Assembly (NCBI GenBank): GCA_029262375.1
Contig: JAJCZM010000019.1
Span: forward strand, 1-64,000
Source of the DNA: Deltaproteobacteria bacterium
GTDB taxonomy: Bacteria > Desulfobacterota > Binatia > UBA1149 > SPBQ01
Direction of reading: 5' to 3'
DNA length: 64,000 bases
The notes beneath the pieces were generated by a model. The model was not told where the DNA came from. It made no database searches and saw only the letters and a list, made by a program, of their open reading frames with translations. The position numbers were made by a program, and so were the translations under genes. Positions 1 through 12,040 of this stretch are shown in pieces. Within the stretch, counting starts at the first letter, position 1, and each line of letters begins with the position of its first letter.

Positions 1-49
1 ACGCGCGCGGCCGCACCGGGGCGTGCTCACGCGATCGCTCAGCGATGTT

Positions 50-76
50 GAGATGGGCGAGATGGGCGAGATGAGA
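50..76. repeat. 9-bp tandem repeat, three copies
   Basis: Two exact copies of GAGATGGGC are followed by a diverged third (GAGATGAGA). The repeat lies in non-coding sequence at the window edge, and no function is apparent. Confidence 0.6.
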
Positions 77-282
77 GAAAGGGTTGCACGGGGCCCCGTC
101 CAACGAACGTTGGGCTATGACGGGGAATGTGGAGAAGTTTCCATTGCGCTGTTGGTCCAGGCCGGGGAGCCGGGGCCAACAGCGAATGGGGGGCTAAGCC
201 TGCGGTGCTCGTCGAGCAAAACAGGCGGGTCTCAAACTAGGATTCCTGCGGTTGTCGGCGGCGGGCCAATTCAACCGTGTAC
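77..282. other. no gene recognised
   Basis: I see no reading frame with a plausible start, codon bias or family resemblance here, and no tRNA-like cloverleaf or rRNA segment. The plus-strand open frames that cross it have low-complexity, Arg-rich translations typical of shadow frames in GC-rich DNA. It may carry the 3' end or leader of a gene outside the window. Confidence 0.4.
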
Positions 283-450
283 TCAGTCTGCGAGATCTCG
301 GACCAAAACGCAGCCCGGGATCTTGTAGCAAGTGCGCGAATCGAACGTCGAAGCGACCAATACAAAGGCCGTTACGACTACGACAACCGAAAGGAGCATG
401 TAATACCTATCCTTCCAGTTGCTGTACATACCTCTTAAGTAACCGCCCAT
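283..450 (-). CDS. possible small single-pass membrane protein (55 aa)
   Basis: Reading the minus strand from an ATG gives a 55-residue product. Its first 17 residues are polar and aromatic, and they are followed by one hydrophobic helix (about residues 18-34, containing SVVVVVTAFVLVAS). The C-terminal tail after the helix has two Cys (40 and 46). The composition is that of a real small membrane protein rather than a GC-rich shadow. There is no convincing ribosome-binding site (a C-rich tract precedes the ATG), and I know no homologue. It lies 94 bases downstream of the glycerophosphodiesterase gene on the same strand, so it could be the last gene of that transcript. Confidence 0.35.
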   Translation of the reverse strand: MGGYLRGMYSNWKDRYYMLLSVVVVVTAFVLVASTFDSRTCYKIPGCVLVRDLAD

Positions 451-544
451 CGTGGGGGGAACAATATGAGACCGTGCACATTTATGTGATTCTCTGCGCT
501 GCTATTTCGCGTGACATACGAAAGCGCATGACTGCTGCGCCCGC

Positions 545-1309
545 CTACTCGGAGCGCAAATCGCCTGCGCAACGACCGAGCACACGGGCGACGCGCGACG
601 GGAAGTCGGACATCAACGCGTCGACTCCCAATGCAACGAGCTCACGCATCTCGTCTTCGTCGTTGATCGTCCAGACGTGCACTTCCAATCCTAGTGAGTG
701 CGCTGCAGCGACAAAGCGTTCGCTCACGACTTCGATCTCTCCGTAGAAATGCGGCACCTGCAACGCGCAACCGGGAGCCTGGTAGTCGTTGAAGTCGTTG
801 CGCTCGACACGGTCGTGAAACTCAAACAGTTCCTGAGCTGAGAAACTCGTATGCCAGCCGGGCGCCGCCGCTCGAATGCGGAGCATGATCGCGTGGCTCT
901 CCGCAGCAAGCACCACCCGCTCTCTGGCTGCGTAGCGCTCGAGCAACTCGACGACCTGCGCCTCGATCGCCGGCTCGTCTTGCTTGATTTCGACGTTGAG
1001 TGGCACATCGGGGCAGGCCTCAAGTACTTCTTTGAGTGTTGGTACGATCGTCCCCTCGCCGGCATCGAGGCTCCGCAACCGTTCGAGCGAGGTCTCCCGC
1101 ACCAATCCTGTACCTGACGTCGTGCGCGACAGGTCCTCGTCATGGATCACGACGATTGTGCCGTCCGACGTGGCATGCACGTCGAGCTCGAGAAGCTCCG
1201 CGCCCTGCGACAGACCGCGCTCAAACGCGACCAGCGTATTCTCCGGGTGCTCACCGCTCGCACCCCGATGCGCGAACAGACGGGGCTTGTTTGTCTCGAA
1301 GTACCGCAT
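545..1309 (-). CDS. ugpQ: glycerophosphodiester phosphodiesterase
   Basis: The 254-residue protein fits the single-domain cytoplasmic GDPD family (TIM barrel), which hydrolyses glycerophosphodiesters to glycerol-3-phosphate and an alcohol. The signature is complete: HRG at 14-16 with ENT at 23-25, the metal ligands E41 and D43 in LELDVHATSDG, catalytic H56 in VVIHDEDL, and E107/K109 in NVEIKQDE. No signal peptide is visible, so the enzyme is intracellular, like UgpQ. The ATG has AGGAG about 6 bases upstream and begins 9 bases after the stop of the TPP enzyme gene, so the two are co-transcribed. The link between phospholipid turnover and that enzyme is not obvious. The family call is firm; the symbol is by analogy. 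Confidence 0.88.
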   Translation of the reverse strand: MRYFETNKPRLFAHRGASGEHPENTLVAFERGLSQGAELLELDVHATSDGTIVVIHDEDLSRTTSGTGLVRETSLERLRSLDAGEGTIVPTLKEVLEACPDVPLNVEIKQDEPAIEAQVVELLERYAARERVVLAAESHAIMLRIRAAAPGWHTSFSAQELFEFHDRVERNDFNDYQAPGCALQVPHFYGEIEVVSERFVAAAHSLGLEVHVWTINDEDEMRELVALGVDALMSDFPSRVARVLGRCAGDLRSE

Positions 1310-1318
1310 TGCAGACTC

Positions 1319-2980
1319 CTAGATCGGACAGGCCAGTTGGCCAAGCCGCTGACTGAGCAGCGCGTTCTCGCGATAGTCGATCGGCACGACGACCAACGCT
1401 GGGCGACCGGCCCCGAACGCCGCTTCGAGTTCGCTCTCCAGCTGCGATGAGGCCTGCACGCCCGCACCGTGCCATCCGAACGCTTCGGCGAGCTTGAGCC
1501 AATCGGGGTTGCCGAAAGCCAGATCCGTATGTCGACCGAAGTTATTGTCCTGCTTCCAGGCAATCAGCCCGTACTCGTGATCCTCCCAGACCATCGCTAC
1601 GACATTGGCGCGGAGGCGCACGGCGGTCTCCATCTCTTGCACGTTCATTAGAAATCCACCGTCGCCGCAGATGGCAAGCACGCGTCGCTCGGGGTGCAAC
1701 AACTTCGCGGCGATGGCGCCCGGCAGCGCGAAGCCCATCGAGCAGAACCCGTTCGAAATCAGGCAAGTGTTCGGCTCGTCGCATTGGTACTCGCGCGCGA
1801 TCCACATTTTGTGTGCACCGACATCCGATAAAACGATGTCGTCGCGTCCCATGACCCGTCGCGTATCCGCGAGCACTTTCTGCGGCCGAATGAGCCCGTC
1901 AGTGTCGTCATCGGCATAGGCCGAGAGTTCTTCGAGCATCTCCACGCGAGCACGACGCTGAGCCGCGAGATCGTAGCTCGGCGGCGCGTCGAGTGCCTCG
2001 AACCGCTCGTTCAGCGCCCACAACGCATGCGCCACGTCGCCGACCATCTCAACGGCAACCTGGTAGTGGTGGTCGACTTCGGCCGGTTCGAAATCAATAT
2101 GAACGATCTGCTTGTCGGCCAGCGGGTTCCACAGCGACGGAGGATATTCGACCAAATCGTAGCCGACCGCCACGACGACATCTGCTGCATCGACCGCGCA
2201 GGAGACCACGTCCCGCGACTGAAGTCCGATCGTAAACAGGCACTGCTCACTGTGCCGATCAACCGCGCCCTTGCCCATGAAGGTCGAGGCGACGCCTATG
2301 CCACTGGCATCCGCGAGTATGCGCAGCTGTTTACTCGCGCGCTTGCGGATGGCCCCGTTTCCGGCGAGCACGATCGGGGACTTCGCGTTGCGAATGATCT
2401 CGAATGCACGGTCTGCGATCGTGTCGTCGGCTCCGGGCCGCCGAAGGCGGGTCGCAGGAATCGGCCTGTTCACCGTTTCCATCTCCGCCACGTCTTCCGG
2501 CAATTCGATATGACACGCGCCGGGCTTCTCGGCGGTCGCGAGCTTGAACGCCTTACGAATCACCTCGGGAATATTGTCGGCGCTTGCTATCGACCAGGCC
2601 CACTTCGTGATCGGTTCGAACATGGCTACGACGTCCATGTTCTGATGACTCTCTTTGTGGAGGCGGCTGAGTCCGCCTTGGCCGGTAATAACTACCAGCG
2701 GCGCTCTGTCCATGTTCGCATCGGCCACACCCGTGACGAGATTGGCGGCACCCGGCCCGAGCGTGCCCAGACACACGCCGGGTTGGCCCGTGAGACGTCC
2801 ATGGACATCGGCCATGAAGGCCGCTCCTTGCTCGTGCCTCGTCAGAACGAACTCGATCGAAGAAGCCTCGATCGACATCATGAGGTCGGCGTTCTCCTCG
2901 CCCGGGACGCCGAAGATCCTCGTAACCCCCTCGTTCTCGAGACACTCTACAAATACATCGGATGCCTTTTTGGAAGCCAT
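1319..2980 (-). CDS. thiamine-diphosphate enzyme, acetolactate synthase large subunit-like
   Basis: The protein has 553 residues with the three-domain layout of the acetohydroxyacid synthase/POX family. An N-terminal pyrimidine-binding domain carries the catalytic Glu (E50 in RHEQGAAFMA). A central FAD/nucleotide-type domain spans about 190-320. The C-terminal diphosphate-binding domain has GDGG at 439-442 and the metal ligand N446. The segment HKESHQNMDVVAMFEPITKWA and the late KQDNNFGRHTD resemble catabolic AlsS-type acetolactate synthases. No small regulatory subunit gene is adjacent, which fits a catabolic enzyme (pyruvate to acetolactate) rather than the branched-chain amino acid enzyme. 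The substrate is inferred; other decarboxylating or ligating members cannot be excluded. The ATG is preceded by GGGGAGGAG. It is first gene of a two-gene operon, divergent from the FMN protein. Confidence 0.82.
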   Translation of the reverse strand: MASKKASDVFVECLENEGVTRIFGVPGEENADLMMSIEASSIEFVLTRHEQGAAFMADVHGRLTGQPGVCLGTLGPGAANLVTGVADANMDRAPLVVITGQGGLSRLHKESHQNMDVVAMFEPITKWAWSIASADNIPEVIRKAFKLATAEKPGACHIELPEDVAEMETVNRPIPATRLRRPGADDTIADRAFEIIRNAKSPIVLAGNGAIRKRASKQLRILADASGIGVASTFMGKGAVDRHSEQCLFTIGLQSRDVVSCAVDAADVVVAVGYDLVEYPPSLWNPLADKQIVHIDFEPAEVDHHYQVAVEMVGDVAHALWALNERFEALDAPPSYDLAAQRRARVEMLEELSAYADDDTDGLIRPQKVLADTRRVMGRDDIVLSDVGAHKMWIAREYQCDEPNTCLISNGFCSMGFALPGAIAAKLLHPERRVLAICGDGGFLMNVQEMETAVRLRANVVAMVWEDHEYGLIAWKQDNNFGRHTDLAFGNPDWLKLAEAFGWHGAGVQASSQLESELEAAFGAGRPALVVVPIDYRENALLSQRLGQLACPI

Positions 2981-3177
2981 GAACGCTCCTCCCCGAACGC
3001 TCTACGCGTGAGTTCCAGATTCGATACAATGGCCGCGAAGAAAACCGTTCGTAACCAAGGTACTCTAGTATTGATGTAACCTTGCAGGGCGACGAGCGTT
3101 GGACGGACAGTCTGATGCGCTCGATCCTAGGGGCACAGCGGTGGCCGTACAAGACCTACGGCCGAGAGGCTCACCAT

Positions 3178-4836
3178 ATGCGACAAGTATTTCTCGTCTC
3201 GACGTTCCTCATCCTGGCCGCCATCGGCGTGATCTCGTATTTCTGGACGCCCGCCGCCCTACTCTACGTGGTAGCGATCCCCTTGGCGGTTCTCGGTATC
3301 GTCGACATGTTCCAGACGAAACACGCAATTCGCCGCAATTTCCCCATCGTCGGACACGGCCGCTATCTGCTCGAACTCATTCGTCCGGAGATCAATCAGT
3401 ACTTCATCGAGTCGAATACCGATGGGATGCCGTTCAGCCGCGAAACGCGATCGCTGGTCTATCAGCGCGCGAAAGGCGAACTGGATACCATTCCTTTCGG
3501 AACACAGCACGATGTCTATCAGGTGGGGTTCGAATGGCTCAGTCATTCGATGGCGCCGAAGCAGGTGCCGCAGAGCGAGCCGCGACTGATCGTCGGTGAG
3601 CACACCTGCGAGCGCCCCTATGCGGCGTCGCTGCTCAACATATCTGCAATGAGTTTCGGGGCGCTCAGCGACAACGCGATCATGGCGCTGAACAAAGGCG
3701 CGAAGATGGGCGGCTTCGCACACAACACCGGAGAAGGCGGCATCAGCCCGCACCACCGCAAACATGGTGGAGATCTCATTTGGCAGATCGGAACCGGCTA
3801 CTTCGGCTGCCGCACGCCGGATGGAAAATTCGACGCCGAGAAGTTCGCAGCGACCGCCATCGACCCACAGGTCAAGATGATCGAGTTGAAAATATCGCAG
3901 GGTGCCAAGCCTGGGCACGGCGGTATCTTGCCGGCAGCGAAGGTGTCTCCCGAAATCGCCGCCATTCGTGGTGTTCCGTTGGGGCGCGACGTGCTCTCGC
4001 CTCCCGGGCACTCGGCCTTCTGCAATCCTACGGAAATGCTCGAGTTTATCGCACGGCTTCGTGAGCTCTCGGGCGGCAAACCGGTGGGATTCAAGATCTG
4101 CATCGGCAAGCGTCGTGAGTTCTTAGCGGTCTGCAAAGCAATGCTCGAGACGGGGCTTGCACCGGACTTCATCTCCATCGACGGAGCGGAGGGAGGAACC
4201 GGCGCGGCGCCGCTGGAGTTTTCGAACCGGCTAGGCTGCCCTCTCACCGAGGCACTCGCTTTCGCACACAACGCCCTGGTGGGCGCCGGCCTGCGCGACC
4301 GCGTGAAACTCTTCGCATCGGGGAAAATCGTAAGCGGATTCGATATAGCGAAGATGCTCGCGGTGGGCGCCGATGCTTGCAACTCCGGACGCGCGATGAT
4401 GATGGCCGTGGGCTGCGTTCAGGCCAGGCGCTGTAACAGCAACGACTGCCCGGCCGGCGTCGCCACACAACGCGCCGACCTCACGATCGGATTAGTGGTC
4501 GATGTAAAAGCCGACCGCACCGCGCGTTTCCACGCCGGCACGATCCATAGTTTCCTGGAGTTGATTGCAGCAGCGGGGCTCAATCATCCGGACGATCTGC
4601 GACCGTGGCACATTCACCGCCGCACTGGAGCGACGGAAGTGAAGCAGTACGCGCAGTTGATCGACTACCTCGAGCCCGGTTCGCTGCTGCGCGAGCCGCT
4701 TCCACCCGCCTTCGCACGCGCTTGGCATCACGCACACGCCGCGACCTTCGAGCACGTAGATCCGATCAAAGGCGAAGCCGGCGGTGGCAACGCAAGCGGA
4801 CCAACGCACGTCAGCCGGGAGAACTCTGCGATCTGA
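3178..4836 (+). CDS. membrane-anchored FMN-binding glutamate synthase family protein
   Basis: From the ATG at 3178 the protein has 552 residues; a TTG at 3082 or ATG at 3115 would extend it without adding family sequence, and GAGAGG precedes 3178. Two N-terminal hydrophobic helices (VFLVSTFLILAAIGVISYF and LLYVVAIPLAVLGIVDMF) are followed by a GltB-like alpha/beta barrel. The barrel shows HNTGEGGISPHH, GAEGGTGAAPLEF and the Cys trio CVQARRCNSNDC, which binds the 3Fe-4S cluster in glutamate synthase. The glutaminase domain is absent, so it is not a full glutamate synthase. Stand-alone members are widespread and their reaction is generally unassigned. It is convergent with the SnoaL-like gene 6 bases downstream. 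Confidence 0.85.
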   Translation: MRQVFLVSTFLILAAIGVISYFWTPAALLYVVAIPLAVLGIVDMFQTKHAIRRNFPIVGHGRYLLELIRPEINQYFIESNTDGMPFSRETRSLVYQRAKGELDTIPFGTQHDVYQVGFEWLSHSMAPKQVPQSEPRLIVGEHTCERPYAASLLNISAMSFGALSDNAIMALNKGAKMGGFAHNTGEGGISPHHRKHGGDLIWQIGTGYFGCRTPDGKFDAEKFAATAIDPQVKMIELKISQGAKPGHGGILPAAKVSPEIAAIRGVPLGRDVLSPPGHSAFCNPTEMLEFIARLRELSGGKPVGFKICIGKRREFLAVCKAMLETGLAPDFISIDGAEGGTGAAPLEFSNRLGCPLTEALAFAHNALVGAGLRDRVKLFASGKIVSGFDIAKMLAVGADACNSGRAMMMAVGCVQARRCNSNDCPAGVATQRADLTIGLVVDVKADRTARFHAGTIHSFLELIAAAGLNHPDDLRPWHIHRRTGATEVKQYAQLIDYLEPGSLLREPLPPAFARAWHHAHAATFEHVDPIKGEAGGGNASGPTHVSRENSAI

Positions 4837-4842
4837 CTCGAA

Positions 4843-5364
4843 CTACTCGGGCTTGTACGGAAGCTCGGTGGGGATCATCAAGCGCGATGCCGCAACCTGC
4901 CAGCCGTGCGACTGCTCGTCGAGTAGAACGGCCGTGTAACGACCGGTACGCGACGGAAGGTCCTTTCCGTCGGGCAGCTTCGCGCCGCCGAGCGTGTACG
5001 TGCCATCGACGAGCGCGACTCCAGTCTTCACGAACCATACATCGGCGATCGAGAGATCGAGCATGGAGGTCTTGAAGACACTGCCGTGCTGCTTGGCGAG
5101 CAGCCCGGCGATGGCATCCTTGCCGTCAGCTTCGGTGCCGTCCGGCTCGACGTGGTCGCCATCGATGGTCCACAAAGCCACAAGCGCCTGGACATCGTGG
5201 CGGTTCCAGGCAGACTCGAACTCGTCATAGAGAGCGCGAATCTTCACCTCGTTCTTCTCATCCTGACGCATGCCGCCGATATTGCTGGGAGATTCGGCCC
5301 AGGCGACTCCCGCTAGCAGCAAGAAAAATGCGATCAGGCTGGTGAATATGCGTGACTTAGACAT
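4843..5364 (-). CDS. secreted SnoaL/DUF4440-like (NTF2-fold) protein
   Basis: The 173-residue protein begins with a clear signal peptide (TSLIAFFLLLAGVAWAES, cleavage near residue 24). The rest resembles the SgcJ/EcaC branch of the NTF2-like superfamily: a helix VKIRALYDEFESAWNRHD, then ALVALWTIDGDHVEPDG and a conical beta sheet ending in GWQVAASRLMIPTEL. Members are often called putative oxidoreductases or isomerases, but most have no demonstrated activity. The ATG has GGAGG 6 bases upstream. It ends 6 bases from the convergent FMN protein and seems to form its own transcription unit. Confidence 0.75.
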   Translation of the reverse strand: MSKSRIFTSLIAFFLLLAGVAWAESPSNIGGMRQDEKNEVKIRALYDEFESAWNRHDVQALVALWTIDGDHVEPDGTEADGKDAIAGLLAKQHGSVFKTSMLDLSIADVWFVKTGVALVDGTYTLGGAKLPDGKDLPSRTGRYTAVLLDEQSHGWQVAASRLMIPTELPYKPE

Positions 5365-5499
5365 CTCGACCTCCGGTTCGGCCCGATCGGCATCTCGCCG
5401 CGGCCACTAGAACTCTGCGATGTCTACTTACTGCGCGGGGCCAAGCCGCGTCAAGGCGGACCGCCCGAGCCACGCCTGCCGCGGGGAAGCACCGCCGTC

Positions 5500-5973
5500 C
5501 TAGGGAAGTACCCCATCCGGATAGTCGATCCCACGAGCGGCAAGGCAAGCGCGATACATCTCGTCGATCGTATCGGCGTCCTGCGTCATAAATTCTTCCT
5601 CGTTTTCGTCCATCAGAATCAACGCCTGCTCGATGACGAAGACGACGACCGCCGCGTCGGTGGCATCGTCGGGGACGTAGAGCGTATGAACTGAGCCGGA
5701 CGGCTCGAAAACATAACCGCCCTTGTCGGCAATCCAGGCGTACTCGCGATAGCCCCAGCGGCCTTCGATCGTGTAGCCGTGAACGGCGCCCACATGTCGA
5801 TGCTTAGGAAGCTCGATTCCAGGAGCGAATCGATTCATGACGGTATAGATCCCCGTCCCTTCACCGCGACGCAGCATCTTCATCTCGATGCCTTCGTACA
5901 ATTCCACCCAAGGAATCGACTCAGCGTAAGCGATTGTCGTCACGGTGTCGTTGGCAGCAGCACTGATCGGCAT
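5500..5973 (-). CDS. cupin, 2,4'-dihydroxyacetophenone dioxygenase-like
   Basis: The product has 157 residues and no signal peptide. It carries a single cupin barrel with metal-binding histidines in LPKHRHVGAVHGYTIEG and in GSVHTLYV. The pattern HRHxGxVHGYT...GRWGYREYxW...GGYVFEPxGSVHTL is that of the 2,4'-dihydroxyacetophenone dioxygenase/ChrR-like cupins, which use one non-haem Fe to cleave aryl ketones. Many relatives have unknown substrates, so only the fold and metal site are firm. GGAGG lies 5 bases before the ATG. No neighbouring aromatic-degradation gene supports a pathway. Confidence 0.75.
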   Translation of the reverse strand: MPISAAANDTVTTIAYAESIPWVELYEGIEMKMLRRGEGTGIYTVMNRFAPGIELPKHRHVGAVHGYTIEGRWGYREYAWIADKGGYVFEPSGSVHTLYVPDDATDAAVVVFVIEQALILMDENEEEFMTQDADTIDEMYRACLAARGIDYPDGVLP

Positions 5974-6072
5974 GACGTCCTCCGGCAGGCAGTCGCTGCG
6001 ATCGTCCGCGCGACGTACATCTGCGCAGATCTCTTTATAGGTACCGCACGAGCAGCGGCAAGTGGAACCGAC

Positions 6073-6654
6073 CTAGTCGAGTCCGGATTGCGCGCGACGC
6101 AGTCTGTCGTGTACGTCGTGAACGTTATCCACCGCTTCGAACGCCGGCAGTGTACCGACTGAGGGCCAGGAGGTGCCTACCAACCAAACCGGGTGGTGGT
6201 GGGGAGCCCCGAAGACGATCGTCCCACTTCCGTCCGCCTTCGCACGCACCGACAGATGCACGAGCGAACCAAGGCGGTGCTCTTTAATCGTCAGCGCTTC
6301 TTTGGCTTTGGTAACGATGAGAGCGCGCCGGTCAGTCAACCCATAGTACGTTCGCCGCCGCCGCGCCGCGTCCGCCAAAAATCGGCCGAAGACCATGTAG
6401 CAACCCACACCGACGAACGGCAATCCGAACAGTGCCATGAGAGCCGGCGCGCCGGCGCGAATGACGGCGATCTCCCAGAACACGGCGAAGCCTCCCCAAA
6501 CCAAACTGAAGGGAATGAGCAGTGCGTCCATTCTGTGAAATATGATTCCGTGTCGAGGCCGACCGCTCCACAGCAGTTCTTCGTTGGCACCCAACACGGG
6601 AGCAACGACCTGCTCAGCCTCATCGATGGCGGTCTTGTAGTTCGAGCGGAGCAT
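6073..6654 (-). CDS. two-TM membrane protein with PH-like domain
   Basis: The 193-residue protein starts with a short cytoplasmic stretch containing NEELLWSGRPRHGIIFH, typical of bacterial PH-domain membrane proteins. Two hydrophobic helices follow (LLIPFSLVWGGFAVFWEIAV and ALMALFGLPFVGVGCYMVFG). The soluble C-terminal half carries the sequence YGLTDRRALIV, characteristic of the bPH family, and ends in a Pro-rich tail. The role is unknown. It stands alone, 204 bases from the divergent AsmA gene. Confidence 0.65.
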   Translation of the reverse strand: MLRSNYKTAIDEAEQVVAPVLGANEELLWSGRPRHGIIFHRMDALLIPFSLVWGGFAVFWEIAVIRAGAPALMALFGLPFVGVGCYMVFGRFLADAARRRRTYYGLTDRRALIVTKAKEALTIKEHRLGSLVHLSVRAKADGSGTIVFGAPHHHPVWLVGTSWPSVGTLPAFEAVDNVHDVHDRLRRAQSGLD

Positions 6655-6858
6655 GAAGTTCGGGAGCTAACCGATGAATCGATAGTAACATCGCCACCCG
6701 CCGCCCACCGAGGAATGCGTGGCTCCGACCAGTGGTGTATCGATCCGGAACAGCTCGGAGTCCGGGCCTGATGGGTGAACGCATGCGCCGCACGCTGTAG
6801 ACTGATCGCGCCCGGATGAGAGTCGCCCCCGCGGACGCCGATTTCGGCCCCTAACCTA

Positions 6859-9198
6859 ATGAAGAAAGTGATCCTGATAGGCTTTGCCGTGGTCGCCGTC
6901 TCGGCTGCCGTTTTCGTGTTCGTAGTTGCTCGGAACCTCGATTCCTACCTGAACGACAATAAGGGGGTATTCCTCGTACAGATCGAGAAGACGCTCGGGC
7001 GCGACGTGGAGGTCGGACACATCGGACTGTCCTACGACGGCGGTCTCGGCGTTCGTATCGAAGGCCTGGTGATTGGCGAAGATCCAGCGATCGCGCAGGG
7101 GGCGTTCGTGAAGGCTAAGTCTCTGGAAGTTCGAATACGTATTTGGCCGGCCCTCTCGGGCCGCTACGAGGTGGGGCGCGTTGAACTCGTCGAGCCGGAG
7201 ATCACCATCATCGAAACTCCCGACGGCCTGAGCGTTGCGTCGCTCGGCGCCGGCGCACGCGCCCCCAACTCGACATCAGGGACGACCGCTACCAGCAGCA
7301 CGGGTACTGCCGAGGCCGCCGCGTTGGCGATCGCGCTGTTCGATGTCAGCAACGGTAAACTACGCTACATCGACGCGACGTCCTCGCCTGCCGTTGAGAC
7401 CATCGTCGAGCAGATGGAGTTTCATGCGTCAGACATCAGCGCGACGGCGCCGCTGGTCTTCGAGTTGTCGGCAGCACTCGGCGCCGGCGCCGAGCCCAAC
7501 GTATTCGCGAACGGAAGCGTCGGGCCTGTCGATACCGCGGAGCCGGCACACGCCCCACTCAATCTCACGGTCTCAGCAGACGGCGTTACGGGGGAACAGG
7601 TCGCATCCCTCTCGATTCTGGCGGACGCGCTCCCCGAGACGGTCGCCGTTGCGGGCCCACTCGAAATAGAAGCCACTCTCGTAGGCACCCTGTCGGCGAT
7701 GAAGATCACCGCCGCCGGAAGCGCGAATCAGGCGGACGTACGAGTGGGCGAATCGTTGCACAAGCCCGTAGGGCGAGATCTGCGCTTCTCACTCAGTGCC
7801 ACTCGGTCGCTCGAAACGATCGCCATCGATGATGCGGAAATCGTGTTCGGGCCCGTCCGGACGTCGGTTGCCGGCGTCGTCCGAACGGACGAGCAAACGA
7901 CATACGATCTGCGCGCAGTCGCGCAACCGTTCGCGATCGCCGGACTCGCGCAGATCATGCCCTCCCTTCGCGACGCGACGCTCGCCGGCAAGATGGGCTA
8001 CGACCTGCAGATCCGCAGTGCCGCCGACGGAACTGCCGCCATCACGGGCACCGTCGGACTGGACCGTGCCGGCCTGCAACAAACCGACATGCCCACGGTA
8101 AGCGATCTCTCTACCACGATGAAAGTCACCCACGACAGCTTCGACCTGCCACAGACCAGCTTCCTCATCGGCGGAGAACAGGCGCGCGTCTCAGCGTCGG
8201 TCCGGCATTTCGACGCGCCGACGGGCGCCATCGCCATCTCGGCGCCCATGCTCACGCCCAACTCGCTCGGCCTTTCCGCCATCGGTCGACCTGGCGATGG
8301 GCTGGAAACGGTGGATCTTCAGGCCCAGCTCGTCACCGAGGGCGGTAAGAACAAGATGCGCGGAACGCTACGCTCGGGCAGCGGGCGCGTGAACGGGATC
8401 GACTACACCGACCTGATCGCGAAGTTCACTCACGCGTCGGGCCGTATCGCGCTAGAGCCGGCGACGCTGTCGGCGTTCGGCGGCACATTGGAAACCCGCG
8501 GGTCGTTGGCGGTGGCTGAAACGCCGACGCCTGACTTCGACCTACAACTGCGTACTCGTGGCGTCGACATCGCAAGCGTATCGTCTTGGGCCGCACCGAA
8601 GGCGGGGAGACTGTTGGGCGGCAAGCTCGACGCGGCCGTCAGCCTTCACGGCGCCACCGGCGCCTGGGAGCGCATGCGCTCGACACTGTCGGGAGACGGC
8701 AAGATCACGCTGAGGGAAGGACGCATCGAGGACGTCAACATCGCCGAAAGCGTACTGCGCGCCGTCACAGGAATTCCAGGATTGTCGACGCTACTGTCTG
8801 CCGATCTTCGCAGAGACTACCCCGGCTTGTTCAGCGCCGGTGCGACGGAGTTCGAGGAACTCGTCACCAGCATCGACATGATCAACGGTCGAATCACCAC
8901 GCGTGACCTGTTGCTCGACGCAAAGCACTACGCGATCTCGGCCGGCGGAACCCTGGGCCTCGATCGCACGGTAGACCTCAACGCGCAGCTGGTCGCGTCG
9001 CGCAAACTCACGAGCGACCTCGTCAATTCGGTCGGCGCCGTCCGCTTTCTCGCAAACAAGAACGGACGCATAGAGATTCCGTTTACCATCAAGGGCGACG
9101 TCACGTCGGCGAAACCGCGGCCCGACGGTGCAGTCATTGCACGTGCGCTGCAACGAGCGCTGATCGGGGGAATCACAGACCAGATCTTCGGCCGCTAG
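6859..9198 (+). CDS. AsmA family inner-membrane/periplasmic protein
   Basis: The protein has 779 residues. One N-terminal helix ([21 protein letters not shown]) anchors it, followed by the typical AsmA start ([50 protein letters not shown]). A Thr/Ser-rich linker lies near residue 135. The long periplasmic part is rich in amphipathic beta strands, and the C-terminal AsmA_2-like region includes [20 protein letters not shown]. The family belongs to the AsmA/TamB/VPS13-like bridge proteins implicated in moving phospholipid to the outer membrane, so the organism should have one. The last codons lie 82 bases before the next start, so co-transcription with the alcohol dehydrogenase is possible. Confidence 0.85.
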   Translation: MKKVILIGFAVVAVSAAVFVFVVARNLDSYLNDNKGVFLVQIEKTLGRDVEVGHIGLSYDGGLGVRIEGLVIGEDPAIAQGAFVKAKSLEVRIRIWPALSGRYEVGRVELVEPEITIIETPDGLSVASLGAGARAPNSTSGTTATSSTGTAEAAALAIALFDVSNGKLRYIDATSSPAVETIVEQMEFHASDISATAPLVFELSAALGAGAEPNVFANGSVGPVDTAEPAHAPLNLTVSADGVTGEQVASLSILADALPETVAVAGPLEIEATLVGTLSAMKITAAGSANQADVRVGESLHKPVGRDLRFSLSATRSLETIAIDDAEIVFGPVRTSVAGVVRTDEQTTYDLRAVAQPFAIAGLAQIMPSLRDATLAGKMGYDLQIRSAADGTAAITGTVGLDRAGLQQTDMPTVSDLSTTMKVTHDSFDLPQTSFLIGGEQARVSASVRHFDAPTGAIAISAPMLTPNSLGLSAIGRPGDGLETVDLQAQLVTEGGKNKMRGTLRSGSGRVNGIDYTDLIAKFTHASGRIALEPATLSAFGGTLETRGSLAVAETPTPDFDLQLRTRGVDIASVSSWAAPKAGRLLGGKLDAAVSLHGATGAWERMRSTLSGDGKITLREGRIEDVNIAESVLRAVTGIPGLSTLLSADLRRDYPGLFSAGATEFEELVTSIDMINGRITTRDLLLDAKHYAISAGGTLGLDRTVDLNAQLVASRKLTSDLVNSVGAVRFLANKNGRIEIPFTIKGDVTSAKPRPDGAVIARALQRALIGGITDQIFGR

Positions 9199-9280
9199 AG
9201 CCGTCCGTCGCGAGCTTGTACTTGCAGCGGCGAGCACCTACGAAGCAGACGTGGGCTCGCCCACGAGGAGGTCCAGCTCG

Positions 9281-11359
<2,079 letters not shown>

Positions 11360-11407
11360 TCGGCTACGGGCCTCGCGCAGGTCCCGACCGCAGTTTCGCC
11401 ACCGCGT

Positions 11408-11431
11408 GGGCGAATGGGCGAATCGGCGAAT
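11408..11431. repeat. 8-bp tandem repeat, three copies
   Basis: Two copies of GGGCGAAT are followed by CGGCGAAT. The array lies 49 bases downstream of the alcohol dehydrogenase stop in a non-coding gap of about 270 bases. It resembles the 9-bp array at the window start in base composition only. Confidence 0.6.
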
Positions 11432-11628
11432 CGGTTGGATGCGCAAGCCCGCACGCGAACGCTTTGCGCGAGCGATTCTTTCACCGTGCGCATCGTGTCA
11501 ACGCATGGCACTCCGCATGCGGGCGCAACGAATCCTCTTCGTGATCCCCCGACGGCGGGCTACGATGGTTCTCAGCCGATGTTGCGCGCGCGGACCTACG
11601 CGTGGGCAGCTTCGCGCTCATAGAACCG

Positions 11629-12027
11629 ATGAGAGGCACACGACACACAGGACCGGCGGCCGGCGAGATGGCGATCGCATTGCCGCTCTTGCTCGTCGTC
11701 GCGATCGGCGCCATCGACTTCGCTCGCGCGTTTCGCGCGCACGAGACGTTGGAGCGCACGGCACAGGATGTCGTACGCTATGCATCGGTTCGCAGCCAAG
11801 ACAGCGATGCACCGGCGAGCCTCGCCGACATCACAGCGTTCGTCCATGACCGAGCCGAGGGTTTGGATCCGGAGCGATTGACCGTCGAAACGACCTACAC
11901 CCCGGCAAACACGGCCGGCTCGAAGGTATACATCGCAATCAGCTACGACTTCACGCCTGTGGTACCGGTCATCCCCGAAGGCGCGCGCACGTTGGTCGGT
12001 AGTTCGTCGATGCGCGTCGCGTACTGA
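11629..12027 (+). CDS. TadE-like pilus/pseudopilin protein
   Basis: The call starts at ATG 11629, giving 132 residues; GTG 11602 is an in-frame alternative. A short basic leader is followed by GEMAIALPLLLVVAIGAIDFARAF. That is the TadE-type hydrophobic helix, with the conserved Glu, the LPLLL core and the I-D-F-A-R end. The exported remainder has about 90 residues of beta-rich sequence. TadE proteins are minor pseudopilins of Tad/Flp pili, but no other tad gene is near. It may be an orphan, or the family resemblance may be limited to the N-terminal helix. Confidence 0.6.
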   Translation: MRGTRHTGPAAGEMAIALPLLLVVAIGAIDFARAFRAHETLERTAQDVVRYASVRSQDSDAPASLADITAFVHDRAEGLDPERLTVETTYTPANTAGSKVYIAISYDFTPVVPVIPEGARTLVGSSSMRVAY

Positions 12028-12040
12028 CGCGCGAGTACTG

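Noticed and set aside
2027..3079. 350-residue frame antisense to the TPP enzyme
   Set aside because: No motif or export signal, and it overlaps a gene with intact ThDP motifs.
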